From an uncultured Alphaproteobacteria bacterium (GTDB lineage Bacteria; Pseudomonadota; Alphaproteobacteria; Rs-D84): a stretch of 64,000 bases of DNA. Positions 1 to 8,970 of this stretch are shown in pieces. The translations under genes were made by a program, and so were the position numbers. The stretch lies in NCBI GenBank assembly GCA_934232895.1, contig CAKQGH010000004.1:1-64000 (forward strand), read 5' to 3'. The notes under the pieces are model-generated. The model had not been told where the DNA came from. It ran no database searches and saw only the letters and a list, made by a program, of their open reading frames with translations. Each line of letters opens with the position of its first letter. Within the stretch, counting starts at the first letter, position 1.

Positions 1-74
1 TGTGTAGCTCAGTTGGTTAGAGCGCTTCGTTCACATCGAAGAGGTCGTTGGTTCGAGTCCAATCACATCCACCA
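1..74 (+). tRNA. tRNA-Val(CAC), 5' end cut by window
   Basis: The D stem GCTC/GAGC, the anticodon stem CTTCG/CGAAG with loop TTCACAT (anticodon CAC), the T arm GTTCGAGTC and an encoded CCA are all present. The 3' acceptor strand CACATCC predicts GGATGTG at the 5' end. Only TGTG is in the window, so about three bases lie upstream. A hairpin terminator follows. Confidence 0.93.
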
Positions 75-83
75 TAAAAATAC

Positions 84-106
84 GCACCGATGTCGGTGCT
101 TTTTTT
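84..106 (+). terminator. Terminator after tRNA-Val
   Basis: GCACCG and CGGTGC pair around a short ATGT loop, followed by seven T. It sits 10 bases after the tRNA CCA end. Confidence 0.8.
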
Positions 107-156
107 GTTTTTTCTCTTGCTCTGATTTTCGCAATTTTGCTAACATTCAATCAGAG

Positions 157-2880
157 ATGAATAAAATTCTGTCGTTTTTATGTTCATGGATGCTGTGCAT
201 CGGTATTGCCGACGCGGCTGTGCGTGATGGCAATGCCACGGTGCGCGCGGCGTCCGCATTGCAACAGCGCGTGAACACGACTGTCAAATCGACCGGTGGT
301 CGCACGGGCGGGGTGCGCATTGGCACAAACACCGCCGCACGCAATGCACGCGCCACGACAACATCGTCAACACATAATCGCACAATTTCATCACGCGCCG
401 CAGCCGTCCAGCCGACCGCATCGCGTGCCGCCGCAACATCACAAAAATCATTGATCACGCGCAGTGCGACCACGCAACAAAAATCGGTCACCGCACGCGC
501 CGCCGACACAACCACAACCGCCATGTCCGAAACCCGCACGGGGGCCGCATACGAACAATGCAAAACGGCATTTTTCACATGTATGGATCAATTTTGTCAA
601 TTGAAAAACGACGATTATCGCCGGTGCTCGTGCAGTGACCGCGTTCTGGAATTGGCGGAAATTCGCGATGTAATGCAGGACGCCAGTGATAAACTGACCG
701 TGTTTAATGAAAACCTGGATACCGTGGGCATGACCGCGGCCCAGGCATCGGCCATGAAAACCGCGTCCGAGGGCGAAAACGCACTGACATCGGATAAATC
801 CGCGTCCAAGGCATTATTACAGGCCATTATGAATTCCATCAAGGGCGAGGACACGACCGTTGGCGGCAAATACGCCGATTTGAACAGTATCAGTCTGGCG
901 TTTGACACAACCAATTCGTTTGGCACACTGGATGCCGGTGCGGCGGTTGCCGCATACAACGGGAAAAACCTGTACAGCGCCGTATATCCCCAGTGTCGCA
1001 GTGCCGTTCGTGCCGATTGCAGTGACGCCGCATTACAACGCGCGATAAATGCATATCTGATGGCGATTGAACAAGATTGCAATGCCGTTCAAACCGCAAT
1101 TGAAACCAAACAGAAAAAAATCAAATCGGCCGTCCGCGAAAGCAGCGCTATGTTGGACCTGACGCGTGTTGAAAACCGCCAAAATCACAACTCGTCTGAT
1201 TTAACAACATGTATTAATGAGGTCGAGGCCGCCATATTAAGTGAGGAAGTATGTGGCGCAAATTATCACAAATGCCTGGATAACGGCGAATTCATTGATA
1301 TTTCAACCGGCAAACCCATCGCGGGCGTTGAACGTTTTTACGAACTGGGGGAAATGTTGAAGTTTGCCGACGGTGTTGATGCGGCAAACCAGAAACTGTC
1401 CAAGGTCAACGCAAACCGCACGTTTGTTCAAACATTTGAAAACAAGGTTAAAAAATTCGCCCAACCCGCACTGGACAAATGTACCGAGCAGGCCGACACC
1501 GCATGGGCCGAATATCTGGACAAGGCTTTGTTGGCCATATATTATTCCCAGCAATCCAAGGTCGATGAAATTCAACAGGGCTGTTTTGATTTCGTATCGT
1601 CGTGCTATATCAACAACGAAACCGCATTGACCGCCGCGATGAAGGAATTGTCCACCGATTCTGCATTGGTGTTGCAACCAGATAAAATTACATTATCAAA
1701 CGATATGTGCAGTGATTACATCACATCATGCGACAAAATGTTTGGTGGCACCGATGGCAAGGGCATAATTGCAAAATATATCGAAAACCGCAAAGATACC
1801 GACACATTGGCGGCATGCCGTGCAGTTGTAAAACAATGTTTTGATAAATTCGGTGGCAATGGTTATCAGAACTTCTATTACCCATCCAGCGGCCTGTTTA
1901 AATCCGGCGAGGCCCTGGATTGGTTTACGTTGTATACCGACACCGCAACAGCCGAGCGCCAAGAATGCATTATTGATGATGGGTGTACAACAGTCCCTGC
2001 AACCATTACACACAATAACCAGACAACATCACAATGTGCGAAACAATTGCAAAGCATACCCTCGTGCAGCAGCGAGGAAATGATGAAAGCGGCGTTTGGT
2101 GGCTTTGACCGCGCCCAAGTCATCGAAGCTAATAACGAAAAAGGAATAAAAACTGCATACATAGTCAACGCAGGCGGCTCTTTGGCCTATGGAACCCCGT
2201 CAGAAACCGAGGAAGCTTATTCCCCAGGGAATGGTATGGCCATAACAAAAGGTTTTGCATTTGCAGCCCGCGTTCCACGCCCGACAGGCGTTGCCACTGA
2301 AATATATAATCAGATCCTGGATACACTGACAATCCAATGTACGAACGTAGACGGTCGTTTCGTAGAATATAAATTTATTGATAAAAATGCATACAAAGAA
2401 AATGATTTTTGCAAGTCTAACTTTGATGGATCAAAGTACGGTCCGAAAGGAATTTACAATTTGATGGATCTGTATGGTTTATTTGCAGACGAAAATATGT
2501 GCCCACGCGGGTACATACAAAGCGTCGATACACAATCGTGGGGCGCGTGTCTGTGTTGGGAAAACGGCGGTCGCCGCAGTAAATGGGGAACCAGCACCAA
2601 GTGCGAAGCGGTATTGCCAATCAAAGCCGAAACCGCGAATAAAGATGGCACTGCCTGTACCGGCCAGACAATTATGCCAACAACAACAGAGACAACAGCC
2701 GAGGATGGCACCACACAAACCCATCCAACAGCCAAGGAAGATGTTGTTGCGTGGTGTACACAATCAACGTTATCCCTGTTAAACCAAGTGTGTTCCATAG
2801 GCACAAGCACCAAGACTGGTGTACAGTATTGCATAGACAAAGAAGGCAATAATATTAAATCATTACCCGAGGGAATGTGA
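157..2880 (+). CDS. Large secreted cysteine-motif protein, unknown function
   Basis: I do not recognise a named family. The open frame extends upstream into the tRNA, so the start chosen is the ATG at 157, which gives a clear signal peptide (MNKILSFLCSWMLCIGIADA) and a 907-residue protein. After a Ser/Thr/Arg/Ala-rich low-complexity stretch (about residues 25-125) comes a cysteine module: C-x3-F-x2-CM-x2-FCQ-x4-D-x-YRRC-x-CS. The rest carries many more cysteines and a segment ending IEQDC...KIKSAVRES. Both the cysteine module and the KIKSA segment recur in the protein at 34902-35924, so the two are paralogues. It is probably periplasmic or surface-exposed and disulfide-bonded. No enzymatic motif was seen. 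The ribosome binding site is weak (CAGAG). Confidence 0.8.
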   Translation: MNKILSFLCSWMLCIGIADAAVRDGNATVRAASALQQRVNTTVKSTGGRTGGVRIGTNTAARNARATTTSSTHNRTISSRAAAVQPTASRAAATSQKSLITRSATTQQKSVTARAADTTTTAMSETRTGAAYEQCKTAFFTCMDQFCQLKNDDYRRCSCSDRVLELAEIRDVMQDASDKLTVFNENLDTVGMTAAQASAMKTASEGENALTSDKSASKALLQAIMNSIKGEDTTVGGKYADLNSISLAFDTTNSFGTLDAGAAVAAYNGKNLYSAVYPQCRSAVRADCSDAALQRAINAYLMAIEQDCNAVQTAIETKQKKIKSAVRESSAMLDLTRVENRQNHNSSDLTTCINEVEAAILSEEVCGANYHKCLDNGEFIDISTGKPIAGVERFYELGEMLKFADGVDAANQKLSKVNANRTFVQTFENKVKKFAQPALDKCTEQADTAWAEYLDKALLAIYYSQQSKVDEIQQGCFDFVSSCYINNETALTAAMKELSTDSALVLQPDKITLSNDMCSDYITSCDKMFGGTDGKGIIAKYIENRKDTDTLAACRAVVKQCFDKFGGNGYQNFYYPSSGLFKSGEALDWFTLYTDTATAERQECIIDDGCTTVPATITHNNQTTSQCAKQLQSIPSCSSEEMMKAAFGGFDRAQVIEANNEKGIKTAYIVNAGGSLAYGTPSETEEAYSPGNGMAITKGFAFAARVPRPTGVATEIYNQILDTLTIQCTNVDGRFVEYKFIDKNAYKENDFCKSNFDGSKYGPKGIYNLMDLYGLFADENMCPRGYIQSVDTQSWGACLCWENGGRRSKWGTSTKCEAVLPIKAETANKDGTACTGQTIMPTTTETTAEDGTTQTHPTAKEDVVAWCTQSTLSLLNQVCSIGTSTKTGVQYCIDKEGNNIKSLPEGM

Positions 2881-2910
2881 TAAAACAGGCGCGATGGTTG
2901 CGTTCCATCG

Positions 2911-2943
2911 AAAAAAACACCGCACAATTGGCGGCGTTTTTTA
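2911..2943. terminator. Bidirectional terminator between convergent genes
   Basis: CCGC and GCGG pair around an A/T-rich loop, with an A-run on the left and a T-run on the right. It can stop both the rightward cysteine-motif gene and the leftward lpxB. The stem is short. Confidence 0.55.
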
Positions 2944-2961
2944 CATTTACATTAAAACAAA

Positions 2962-4113
2962 CTATTTTACCGTGCGGCGAATATCATCGGCAATCAATGC
3001 CGCCGGGGCACCATCGGGGCGCCGCCACAATTTATCAGCCTGCGTCAAATCCGCAATAATTTGTTTCCGCACCGCGGGTATTGCCAATTGGGTTGTTGCA
3101 TCCAACACATTTTCGACCGTGGCCGCGGTTCCCAAAAATTCCGGATACACACCACGCGACAATAAAATATTAACCAAAGACACCCATTTTATACGAATTA
3201 CCTGGCGCACCAGCCATGTTGTTATCGGGTTCATTTTGTATATAACAATTGTTGGGATGTGCAACATTGCCAATTCGGCCGATACGGTTCCACTGGTCAC
3301 GATGGCCATATACGATTTTGCATAAAATTCATAACGCCGCGTGGCGTCAACCAATGTGACCGGCACATGCCAATGTGCCACATTGCGCCGCACATAATCC
3401 GCCGTGGTTTCAACCGTTGGAATTACAAATTTATATCCCATATATCCACTGGCTGCCAATATTTCCGCCGTTTTACGGAATATCGGCATCAGACGTTTGA
3501 CCTCGGACATACGGCTGCCGGGAACCATGGTTATAATTTTATCCGCATCACCATCATGCCAATGCGATGATTTATATTTTCCAATCAGGCCGTCCGACAC
3601 GGGGTGGCCAACTGCCACGGTATCCAGCCCATATTTTGTAAAATATGGTATTTCAAAATCAAAAAACGCATACAATTTATCAAATGTTTTTGCGTATTTC
3701 TTTGCACGCGACGGCCGCCAAGCCCAAACCTGGGGTGCAACAACATGATGGAATCGCAACCCCTGGGCAATCAGTTTTTGTCCCGCGGTCGATTTGCGAA
3801 CCTGTGCGATAACACTGCGCGCAAAACCAGGTGCATCAACGGTCAGAACAATATCTGGTGCGGCATCAATTATCGCGTTTGCTGTTTGACGAATGCGACG
3901 CATCAATGTGCGCGCATGGGCGGCAACCTCTATCACGCCCATAACGGCCAAATCGCCCATTGGAAACAAAGAATCCAGTCCCGCGGCAATCATATTTTCG
4001 CCACCAACGCCAACAAAACGCGCATCTGGCATAGCCGCCATTATTTTTGCGCCCAGAACATCGCCTGAAACCTCGCCAGCGATGATAAATACGGTCAATT
4101 TTTTATTCTGCAT
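2962..4113 (-). CDS. lpxB: Lipid-A-disaccharide synthase
   Basis: LpxB condenses UDP-2,3-diacylglucosamine with lipid X to form the lipid A disaccharide at the inner membrane. The protein has 383 residues, the usual length, when started at MQNKKLTVF (4113). The longer open frame adds 18 residues without homology. Family motifs visible are GEVSGDVLGAK near the N-terminus, VAPQVWAWRPSRAKK, VPGSRMSEVKRL and TSGTVSAELAM near the nucleotide-sugar site. The start lies inside the end of lpxA (11-base overlap), so the two are translationally coupled. The frequent lpxI between them is absent here. Confidence 0.95.
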   Translation of the reverse strand: MQNKKLTVFIIAGEVSGDVLGAKIMAAMPDARFVGVGGENMIAAGLDSLFPMGDLAVMGVIEVAAHARTLMRRIRQTANAIIDAAPDIVLTVDAPGFARSVIAQVRKSTAGQKLIAQGLRFHHVVAPQVWAWRPSRAKKYAKTFDKLYAFFDFEIPYFTKYGLDTVAVGHPVSDGLIGKYKSSHWHDGDADKIITMVPGSRMSEVKRLMPIFRKTAEILAASGYMGYKFVIPTVETTADYVRRNVAHWHVPVTLVDATRRYEFYAKSYMAIVTSGTVSAELAMLHIPTIVIYKMNPITTWLVRQVIRIKWVSLVNILLSRGVYPEFLGTAATVENVLDATTQLAIPAVRKQIIADLTQADKLWRRPDGAPAALIADDIRRTVK

Positions 4114-4906
4114 TTTTCGCCGTGCCAATTCCACGTTTTGAACGATTTTCAATAAAATCAATTGCATCCATTGCGTATTTGTTATTTTTTACCTCGCGCC
4201 GAACGCGTGCCAGACGTTCCGCAACGGTACCGTCTGTTTCACGAAATACCGCCGAATAAACATTGTGAATTGCGTGCATATCCTCGTTCGTGAAACCATG
4301 ACGCATCAGACCAACACGGTTGATTGTGCGATATACCGCACGCGGATTACCATCATATATGGCGTACGGCAAAACATCGTTTCCAACACCAGACATACCG
4401 CCAATAAACGCATTGCGGCCAATGCGTGCGAATTGCAATACCATAACACCACCGGACAAAATCGCGAAATCTTCAACCTCGACATGGCCGGCAACCTGGA
4501 CCAAATTGGACATAACAACACTGTTGCCAACCTTGCAATCATGGCCGACATGGGCATTTACCATAATTTGGCAATCATCACCAATAACCGTGCCATCAGA
4601 TGCGGGTGTGCCCGAATGAATTGTCACATATTCACGAATTTTGCAGCGTTTACCAATGCGCAGGCCGGTCATTGCGGCCTCGTCTTGCCATTTCAGGTCC
4701 TGACTCATCACGCCCAGAACGGCAAATGGATAAACGATAGAATCATCACCAATGGATGTTTTCCCATCAATTACAACATTAGAAATCAATTCCACGCGTT
4801 CGCCCAGAACAACATTTGGTCCCACAATGCAATATGGCCCAATCTTGCAATCGGCACCAATTACGGCACCGTCACGAATAATTGCGGTTGGATGTATATT
4901 TGTCAT
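4103..4906 (-). CDS. lpxA: UDP-N-acetylglucosamine acyltransferase
   Basis: LpxA catalyses the first step of lipid A synthesis, acylating UDP-GlcNAc at the 3-OH from hydroxyacyl-ACP in the cytoplasm. The 267-residue protein is built of left-handed hexapeptide repeats from the N-terminus ([IV]-G-x4 units such as IGADCK, VGPNVV, IGDDSI) and carries the HVGHDCKVGN segment with the catalytic-type histidine. The C-terminal helical part fits the trimeric LpxA fold. It is the first gene of an lpxA-lpxB pair transcribed leftward. Confidence 0.95.
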   Translation of the reverse strand: MTNIHPTAIIRDGAVIGADCKIGPYCIVGPNVVLGERVELISNVVIDGKTSIGDDSIVYPFAVLGVMSQDLKWQDEAAMTGLRIGKRCKIREYVTIHSGTPASDGTVIGDDCQIMVNAHVGHDCKVGNSVVMSNLVQVAGHVEVEDFAILSGGVMVLQFARIGRNAFIGGMSGVGNDVLPYAIYDGNPRAVYRTINRVGLMRHGFTNEDMHAIHNVYSAVFRETDGTVAERLARVRREVKNNKYAMDAIDFIENRSKRGIGTAKNAE

Positions 4907-4989
4907 GATAACACTCGCTTTCTTACAGTAATTTCAAGTGTTATGATACATCACCACCGCATAAATTGGTATACAATAAATATAACAAA

Positions 4990-6000
4990 TTATAACAACA
5001 GGCGCCCATCACGCGCATTGCACGACCGTGCCGATTGATTATATAAAACCAACCCCAGCGCACCGATTACCGGCATAACCGTAATCAGCCCAAACATCAT
5101 CAGCAACGCCGAAAATGCCATATCGCCCAATGCGGCGGGCAACATTTTTGCGTGCCACACCGACATTGCAAACGACACGAAAAACATAACCGACATTGCC
5201 AAAAACACCGGTACAGATTCCGTCAGCACAAACAGCACCACGCACAACGCCGACAAAAACCGCGCCATCCATTTTAATTTAACATACGCCGATTGATGAA
5301 TACGCCCATGCGGCACCACATTACGCAACGCAACTGTCGCCGCCGCCGCCGCACCAATCAAAACCAGCGCAATCAAATGAAATACGGTCAATGCCCCCAA
5401 TTGACCAAATCTGAAAAATTCGGGTTGCATTAAAATCGCAGTACTGGTCGCCATAATTATCAACACGCACCCGGCAACATCACGCATTTCACCGCGCGCC
5501 GCGCGCCCAAACATCCAACCGCACACCAGGGCACCAATCTGTAATATCGGTCCCCACCACGCATGCGTATCAGACAAACCGACCATAATTAAAATCGCAC
5601 ACACAACCGCAATCATTCCCACGCGACCGCCGCGGCGCGCCCCGCGCCAGGCATTAAATATATTCTTGTTCTGCATGCGCGATGCAATAAACATAGACGA
5701 AACAAACACCGTCGCGGCAACCATAAATGGCAAAACGGTCGCACTGTCACGCAACACGCCATAATTGCCGCCAAACATTACCACCCACACCAGTATCATT
5801 ACAACCGTGGTCATACATGTCCGGGGAATCATATTTTGGGCATTCCACCCAAACCGCGCCAAGAAATCCGCCCCATAAAAATACACTATCCCAAACAGCG
5901 GCAGCATCAACAGCCCCCAGAACAAAAACGCCGGGGCAAACAAAGCCGCATTATTGAACGCACTTATCGCACTTTGCACAACCATCGCATCATCAAACAT
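4990..6000 (-). CDS. Polytopic membrane protein, unknown
   Basis: I do not recognise the family. Started at MFDDAMVVQ (6000), which has AAAAGGC upstream, the protein has 336 residues and roughly nine or ten hydrophobic spans, the first at about residues 14-36 and the last two near the C-terminus, with short Arg/Lys-rich loops. The longer open frame (to 6093) adds polar residues that overlap the divergent methyltransferase promoter, so it is rejected. The gene stands alone, leftward, upstream of lpxA and divergent from the gene at 6041. No transporter signature was identified. Confidence 0.75.
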   Translation of the reverse strand: MFDDAMVVQSAISAFNNAALFAPAFLFWGLLMLPLFGIVYFYGADFLARFGWNAQNMIPRTCMTTVVMILVWVVMFGGNYGVLRDSATVLPFMVAATVFVSSMFIASRMQNKNIFNAWRGARRGGRVGMIAVVCAILIMVGLSDTHAWWGPILQIGALVCGWMFGRAARGEMRDVAGCVLIIMATSTAILMQPEFFRFGQLGALTVFHLIALVLIGAAAAATVALRNVVPHGRIHQSAYVKLKWMARFLSALCVVLFVLTESVPVFLAMSVMFFVSFAMSVWHAKMLPAALGDMAFSALLMMFGLITVMPVIGALGLVLYNQSARSCNARDGRLLL

Positions 6001-6004
6001 AAAC

Positions 6005-6032
6005 TTGCCTTTTGATTTTGTTGAATTATTAT
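6005..6032 (+). promoter_or_regulatory. Promoter of the 6041 operon
   Basis: TTGCCT (6005-6010), 16-base spacer, TATTAT (6027-6032). The ATG at 6041 is only 8 bases after the -10 box, so the transcript would begin at or next to the start codon. Confidence 0.5.
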
Positions 6033-6040
6033 ATGGGGAT

Positions 6041-6727
6041 ATGACGAAAAAACAAGAGATTTTTAGCCTGATGGGCGGCCGTGTTTGGTGCAATCCGGGG
6101 TGCTATAACCCAACATCTGATGCGGTGTGGTTGGCGGCAATGGCCGGGGCAATACCCGCGAAAACGGTTCTGGATGTCGGCACCGGTACGGGGGCGGTGG
6201 CATTATGCTGTGCCGTGCATAACCCGAATGCAACATACACCGGAATTGATATATCGCCCGATATGCTGGATGCCGCACAGAAAAATGCGGAATTAAACCA
6301 CCGCGATGTGGAACTGGTGTGCGCCGATATATTAAATTGGAAAACCGACCGCAGATTTGATTTAGTTATGACCAACCCACCGTATTTTACCGGCACACCA
6401 GCCGCGCACAATGCGCACCACAATGCAGATTTGATTATGTGGACACGCGCGTGCCTGCGCCGGGTGCGCCCACGGGGACATTTTTGCACAATTGTTGATG
6501 CGGCGGCAACCGACCGGGTTATTTCGGCCATGGTGCCACTGTGCGGCGACATAAATATATTCCCACTGTTTGGCGCAAAACATACCGCCGAACGCGTAAT
6601 TATCACCGGCCGCACGGGCGTTCGGGGCGGGGCGACCATTCACGGTGGCCTGTCCATGAACAATGACGATGTTTTGCGCGACGGCTTGACTATTGCCCAG
6701 ATGTTGTCTAGACTGGAATCCAAATGA
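6041..6727 (+). CDS. N6-adenine methyltransferase, TrmN6-like
   Basis: This is an SAM-dependent methyltransferase of 228 residues. The SAM-binding motif VLDVGTGTGAVAL lies near residue 43, followed by the acidic IDIS loop, and the catalytic NPPYF motif typical of amino-methylating enzymes is near residue 108. Length and architecture match TrmN6/YfiC, which methylates A37 of tRNA-Val. The exact substrate is inferred. The start at 6041 gives MTKKQEIFSLMGG; the upstream extension overlaps the divergent gene. Its stop overlaps the next start by four bases (ATGA), placing it first in an operon with M23 peptidase, bactofilin and rpiB. Confidence 0.85.
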   Translation: MTKKQEIFSLMGGRVWCNPGCYNPTSDAVWLAAMAGAIPAKTVLDVGTGTGAVALCCAVHNPNATYTGIDISPDMLDAAQKNAELNHRDVELVCADILNWKTDRRFDLVMTNPPYFTGTPAAHNAHHNADLIMWTRACLRRVRPRGHFCTIVDAAATDRVISAMVPLCGDINIFPLFGAKHTAERVIITGRTGVRGGATIHGGLSMNNDDVLRDGLTIAQMLSRLESK

Positions 6728-8004
6728 TAAGTTTCATAACCAGATATTTTACATCTTTGTGGGCGCTGATTACATCGCCGTTTCGTGCGTTGTGGCGCAT
6801 GATTTCGCGCGCATTTCCGCCACGTGAATTTACGGTTATGGACACACCGCGCGGCAATGTTTATACTTTCAAGCAATCCAGTTTTTGGCGTTTTACCAAA
6901 TTCTGTGGGAAAATAGGTCTGGTTATATGGGCCACATGGTCAACATACGTGTTTGTATATCACCGCCCATTGCTGCAAAAACGCACCCAGCAATTGGAAC
7001 AGGAACGCGCATTGCACGCACGCCACATGACCGATTTGCAGACCTATTTGAAAAAATACAACGATTTAACGCGCGGTTTGAATGTCATAGACGACAAAAT
7101 TTTGAATGCAAAAAAACTGACCGATAAAGAAAAAGAAGCCTTGATGGACAGTCGTCTGAAAACATGGGGCGAACTGGATTTCTTGCGCACACGTCTGGTC
7201 GAAATGTTCACCAACGAAGATTACGCGCCAGAATACGCTAAATTGTCGGATTTATCGGCGGAATACGAATTGACACGCGCGGAAAATGCGGAACTGAAAA
7301 AGCGCAACGCGCAAATGGTTGAATCTATGCGCACCATTGCCGATGCCGATATTCAAATTGTGGATATGGTGGGCAAATTATCATCGGACAACATCGAAAC
7401 ATTAAACAAACCATTAAAGCAAATTAAAAGCACACTGGCATCCCTGGGACTGAACCAGGCAATATTGATAAAAAGCGCCAACAAATATGCCAGTCCGTTG
7501 GTCGGCGCGGCATTCAGTCCGGCTGAATTTGACAAAGAATTGGATTCAAAATATCAGAAATTGGCCGACGATTTGGAATTGTGGAATGGGCTGTCTAAAT
7601 TAAACACATTGTTGCCATTGGGGGCGCCGGTCAAACGCGTGCGCATAACATCGAACTATGGCACCCGCAACGACCCATTTACCGGCAAGCCAAAAAAACA
7701 CCGCGGGATTGATTTTGCCGGTCGTATTGGCACCGAATTGATGGCCGTTGCCCCTGGACGCGTTGTTTCGGCCGGCGAACGCGTTGGATATGGCACCACA
7801 GTCGAGGTTGATCACGGTCTGGGCTTTACAACATTATATGCCCATTTGTCCCAGGTAATGGTGTCGCGTGGCGATTGGGTACGACCGGGCACAATTGTTG
7901 GGCTGGGCGGGTCATCGGGCCGTTCGACGGGGCCACACCTGCATTACGAAATCAGATACAAGGGCGTGCCGTTTAACCCCGCAACATTTGTAAAGGAAAA
8001 ATGA
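6724..8004 (+). CDS. M23 family peptidoglycan endopeptidase
   Basis: Membrane-anchored LytM/M23 metallopeptidase of 426 residues. A hydrophobic span near residues 60-80 anchors it, with the bulk outside. Residues about 90-220 form a long charged coiled coil. The C-terminal LytM domain keeps the zinc and catalytic residues: HRGIDFAG (H-x3-D) and HLHYEIR (H-x-H), so it should be active, unlike the EnvC-like protein at 58386. It overlaps the methyltransferase by four bases and is followed after one base by a bactofilin. Pairing of an M23 enzyme with a bactofilin is known in Caulobacter-type bacteria (LmdC with BacA), where the scaffold localises the hydrolase. Confidence 0.92.
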   Translation: MISFITRYFTSLWALITSPFRALWRMISRAFPPREFTVMDTPRGNVYTFKQSSFWRFTKFCGKIGLVIWATWSTYVFVYHRPLLQKRTQQLEQERALHARHMTDLQTYLKKYNDLTRGLNVIDDKILNAKKLTDKEKEALMDSRLKTWGELDFLRTRLVEMFTNEDYAPEYAKLSDLSAEYELTRAENAELKKRNAQMVESMRTIADADIQIVDMVGKLSSDNIETLNKPLKQIKSTLASLGLNQAILIKSANKYASPLVGAAFSPAEFDKELDSKYQKLADDLELWNGLSKLNTLLPLGAPVKRVRITSNYGTRNDPFTGKPKKHRGIDFAGRIGTELMAVAPGRVVSAGERVGYGTTVEVDHGLGFTTLYAHLSQVMVSRGDWVRPGTIVGLGGSSGRSTGPHLHYEIRYKGVPFNPATFVKEK

Positions 8005-8005
8005 T

Positions 8006-8359
8006 ATGTTGGCATTTACAAACGCAACTGAAAAACAATCACCGACGATTATTGGCGCCGGATGCGAATTGACTGGGAATATTCAGACCGACCACATCGT
8101 GCAAATTCACGGCACGGTTATTGGCGACATTGTTGCCACAACCGTTGTCATTGGTCGCGGCGGCCGCGTTTCGGGACGCGTGACGGCGGAAAATCTGTTC
8201 CTGCACGGAACATTGAATGGCCCGGCGGTTGTTGGCACTGCAAATGTATTCAGCAACGCCCAAATGACGGGCACATTGGCATATAACACATTAAACATTA
8301 CCGGCAACACCGGTTTGGAATGTAAACTGGAAAAACGCAAGGAAGGAAACAATGAATAA
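8006..8359 (+). CDS. Bactofilin (polymer-forming cytoskeletal protein)
   Basis: 117 residues with the bactofilin beta-helix core: short repeating G/V-rich turns (IGAGCELTGNI, VQIHGTVIGDI, VIGRGGRVSGRV, LFLHGTLNGPA). Bactofilins form stable nucleotide-free filaments under the inner membrane and recruit cell-wall enzymes. Start at 8006 with AAAGGA upstream. It sits directly behind the M23 peptidase gene, its likely client, and overlaps rpiB by eight bases. Confidence 0.93.
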   Translation: MLAFTNATEKQSPTIIGAGCELTGNIQTDHIVQIHGTVIGDIVATTVVIGRGGRVSGRVTAENLFLHGTLNGPAVVGTANVFSNAQMTGTLAYNTLNITGNTGLECKLEKRKEGNNE

Positions 8360-8798
8360 AAATATATCAAAAATATATATTGCATCAGACCATCGTGGGG
8401 TTGGGCTGAAATTATACTTGATTGAAATGCTGGCGGCCGATGGGTACCAGGTTGTAAACATGGGCACCGACGATCCAAACACACCCGTTGATTTTCCAGA
8501 CATTGCAAAAACAGTTGCCGACGCAATGGAATCTGACAAAAAATCGCGCGGGATTTTAATTTGTGGCACCGGTGCCGGCATTATGATTGCCGCAAATCGC
8601 TATCGTCACATTCGCGCATCACGTTGTGAACGCCCTGAACAGGCACGCGACGACCGTTTCCACGACGATATTAATGTTTTGGCACTGGCGGCCGATGATA
8701 TTGATATTGAAATGGCGTTTGTTGTTGCGCAAACATTCCTGGAAAGTCCATTTGACGATTGTGAACGACGCGTACGCAGAATTCAAAAAATCTCATAA
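8352..8798 (+). CDS. rpiB: Ribose 5-phosphate isomerase B
   Basis: 148 residues of the RpiB/LacAB family, interconverting ribose 5-phosphate and ribulose 5-phosphate. Visible features are the N-terminal ASDHRG motif, the active-site cysteine in ICGTGAGIMIAANR and the histidine in RFHDDINVLALA. The canonical CGTGIG has Ala for Ile, a mild change. It is the last gene of the 6041 operon and overlaps the bactofilin gene. With tkt at 56130 it covers non-oxidative pentose phosphate steps. Confidence 0.93.
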   Translation: MNKNISKIYIASDHRGVGLKLYLIEMLAADGYQVVNMGTDDPNTPVDFPDIAKTVADAMESDKKSRGILICGTGAGIMIAANRYRHIRASRCERPEQARDDRFHDDINVLALAADDIDIEMAFVVAQTFLESPFDDCERRVRRIQKIS

Positions 8799-8800
8799 AA

Positions 8801-8824
8801 AACGCGCCACTGGCGCGTTTTTTA
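8801..8824 (+). terminator. Terminator after rpiB
   Basis: AACGCGCC / GGCGCGTT stem with loop ACT and a T-run, directly after the rpiB stop. Confidence 0.85.
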
Positions 8825-8945
8825 TAGAGAGCAATGCGCAGAGAGCAGAGAGCAATGAATGTGTCCGCCATCGGCGGACAGGTTTATTATTTGATTATCC
8901 CTATGTGAAAACTTTGTCACTCTATCACTTTATCACTTATTCACT
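8825..8945. repeat. Repeat-rich spacer between convergent rpiB and leuS
   Basis: Holds AGAGAGCA-type purine repeats (8826-8853), a GTCCGCC/GGCGGAC palindrome (about 8862-8880) and TCACTTTATCACTTATTCAC-type repeats (8908-8945). All three recur in other gaps of the window. No gene seen. Confidence 0.6.
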
Positions 8946-8970
8946 AAAAAACGGGGCACAGCCCCGTTTT
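8946..8970 (-). terminator. Terminator of leuS
   Basis: ACGGGGC ACA GCCCCGT hairpin flanked by A- and T-runs, abutting the leuS stop codon. Confidence 0.85.

Noticed and set aside
13..156. Upstream extension of the first long open frame
   Set aside because: It runs through the tRNA-Val gene and its terminator; the ATG at 157 begins a signal peptide.
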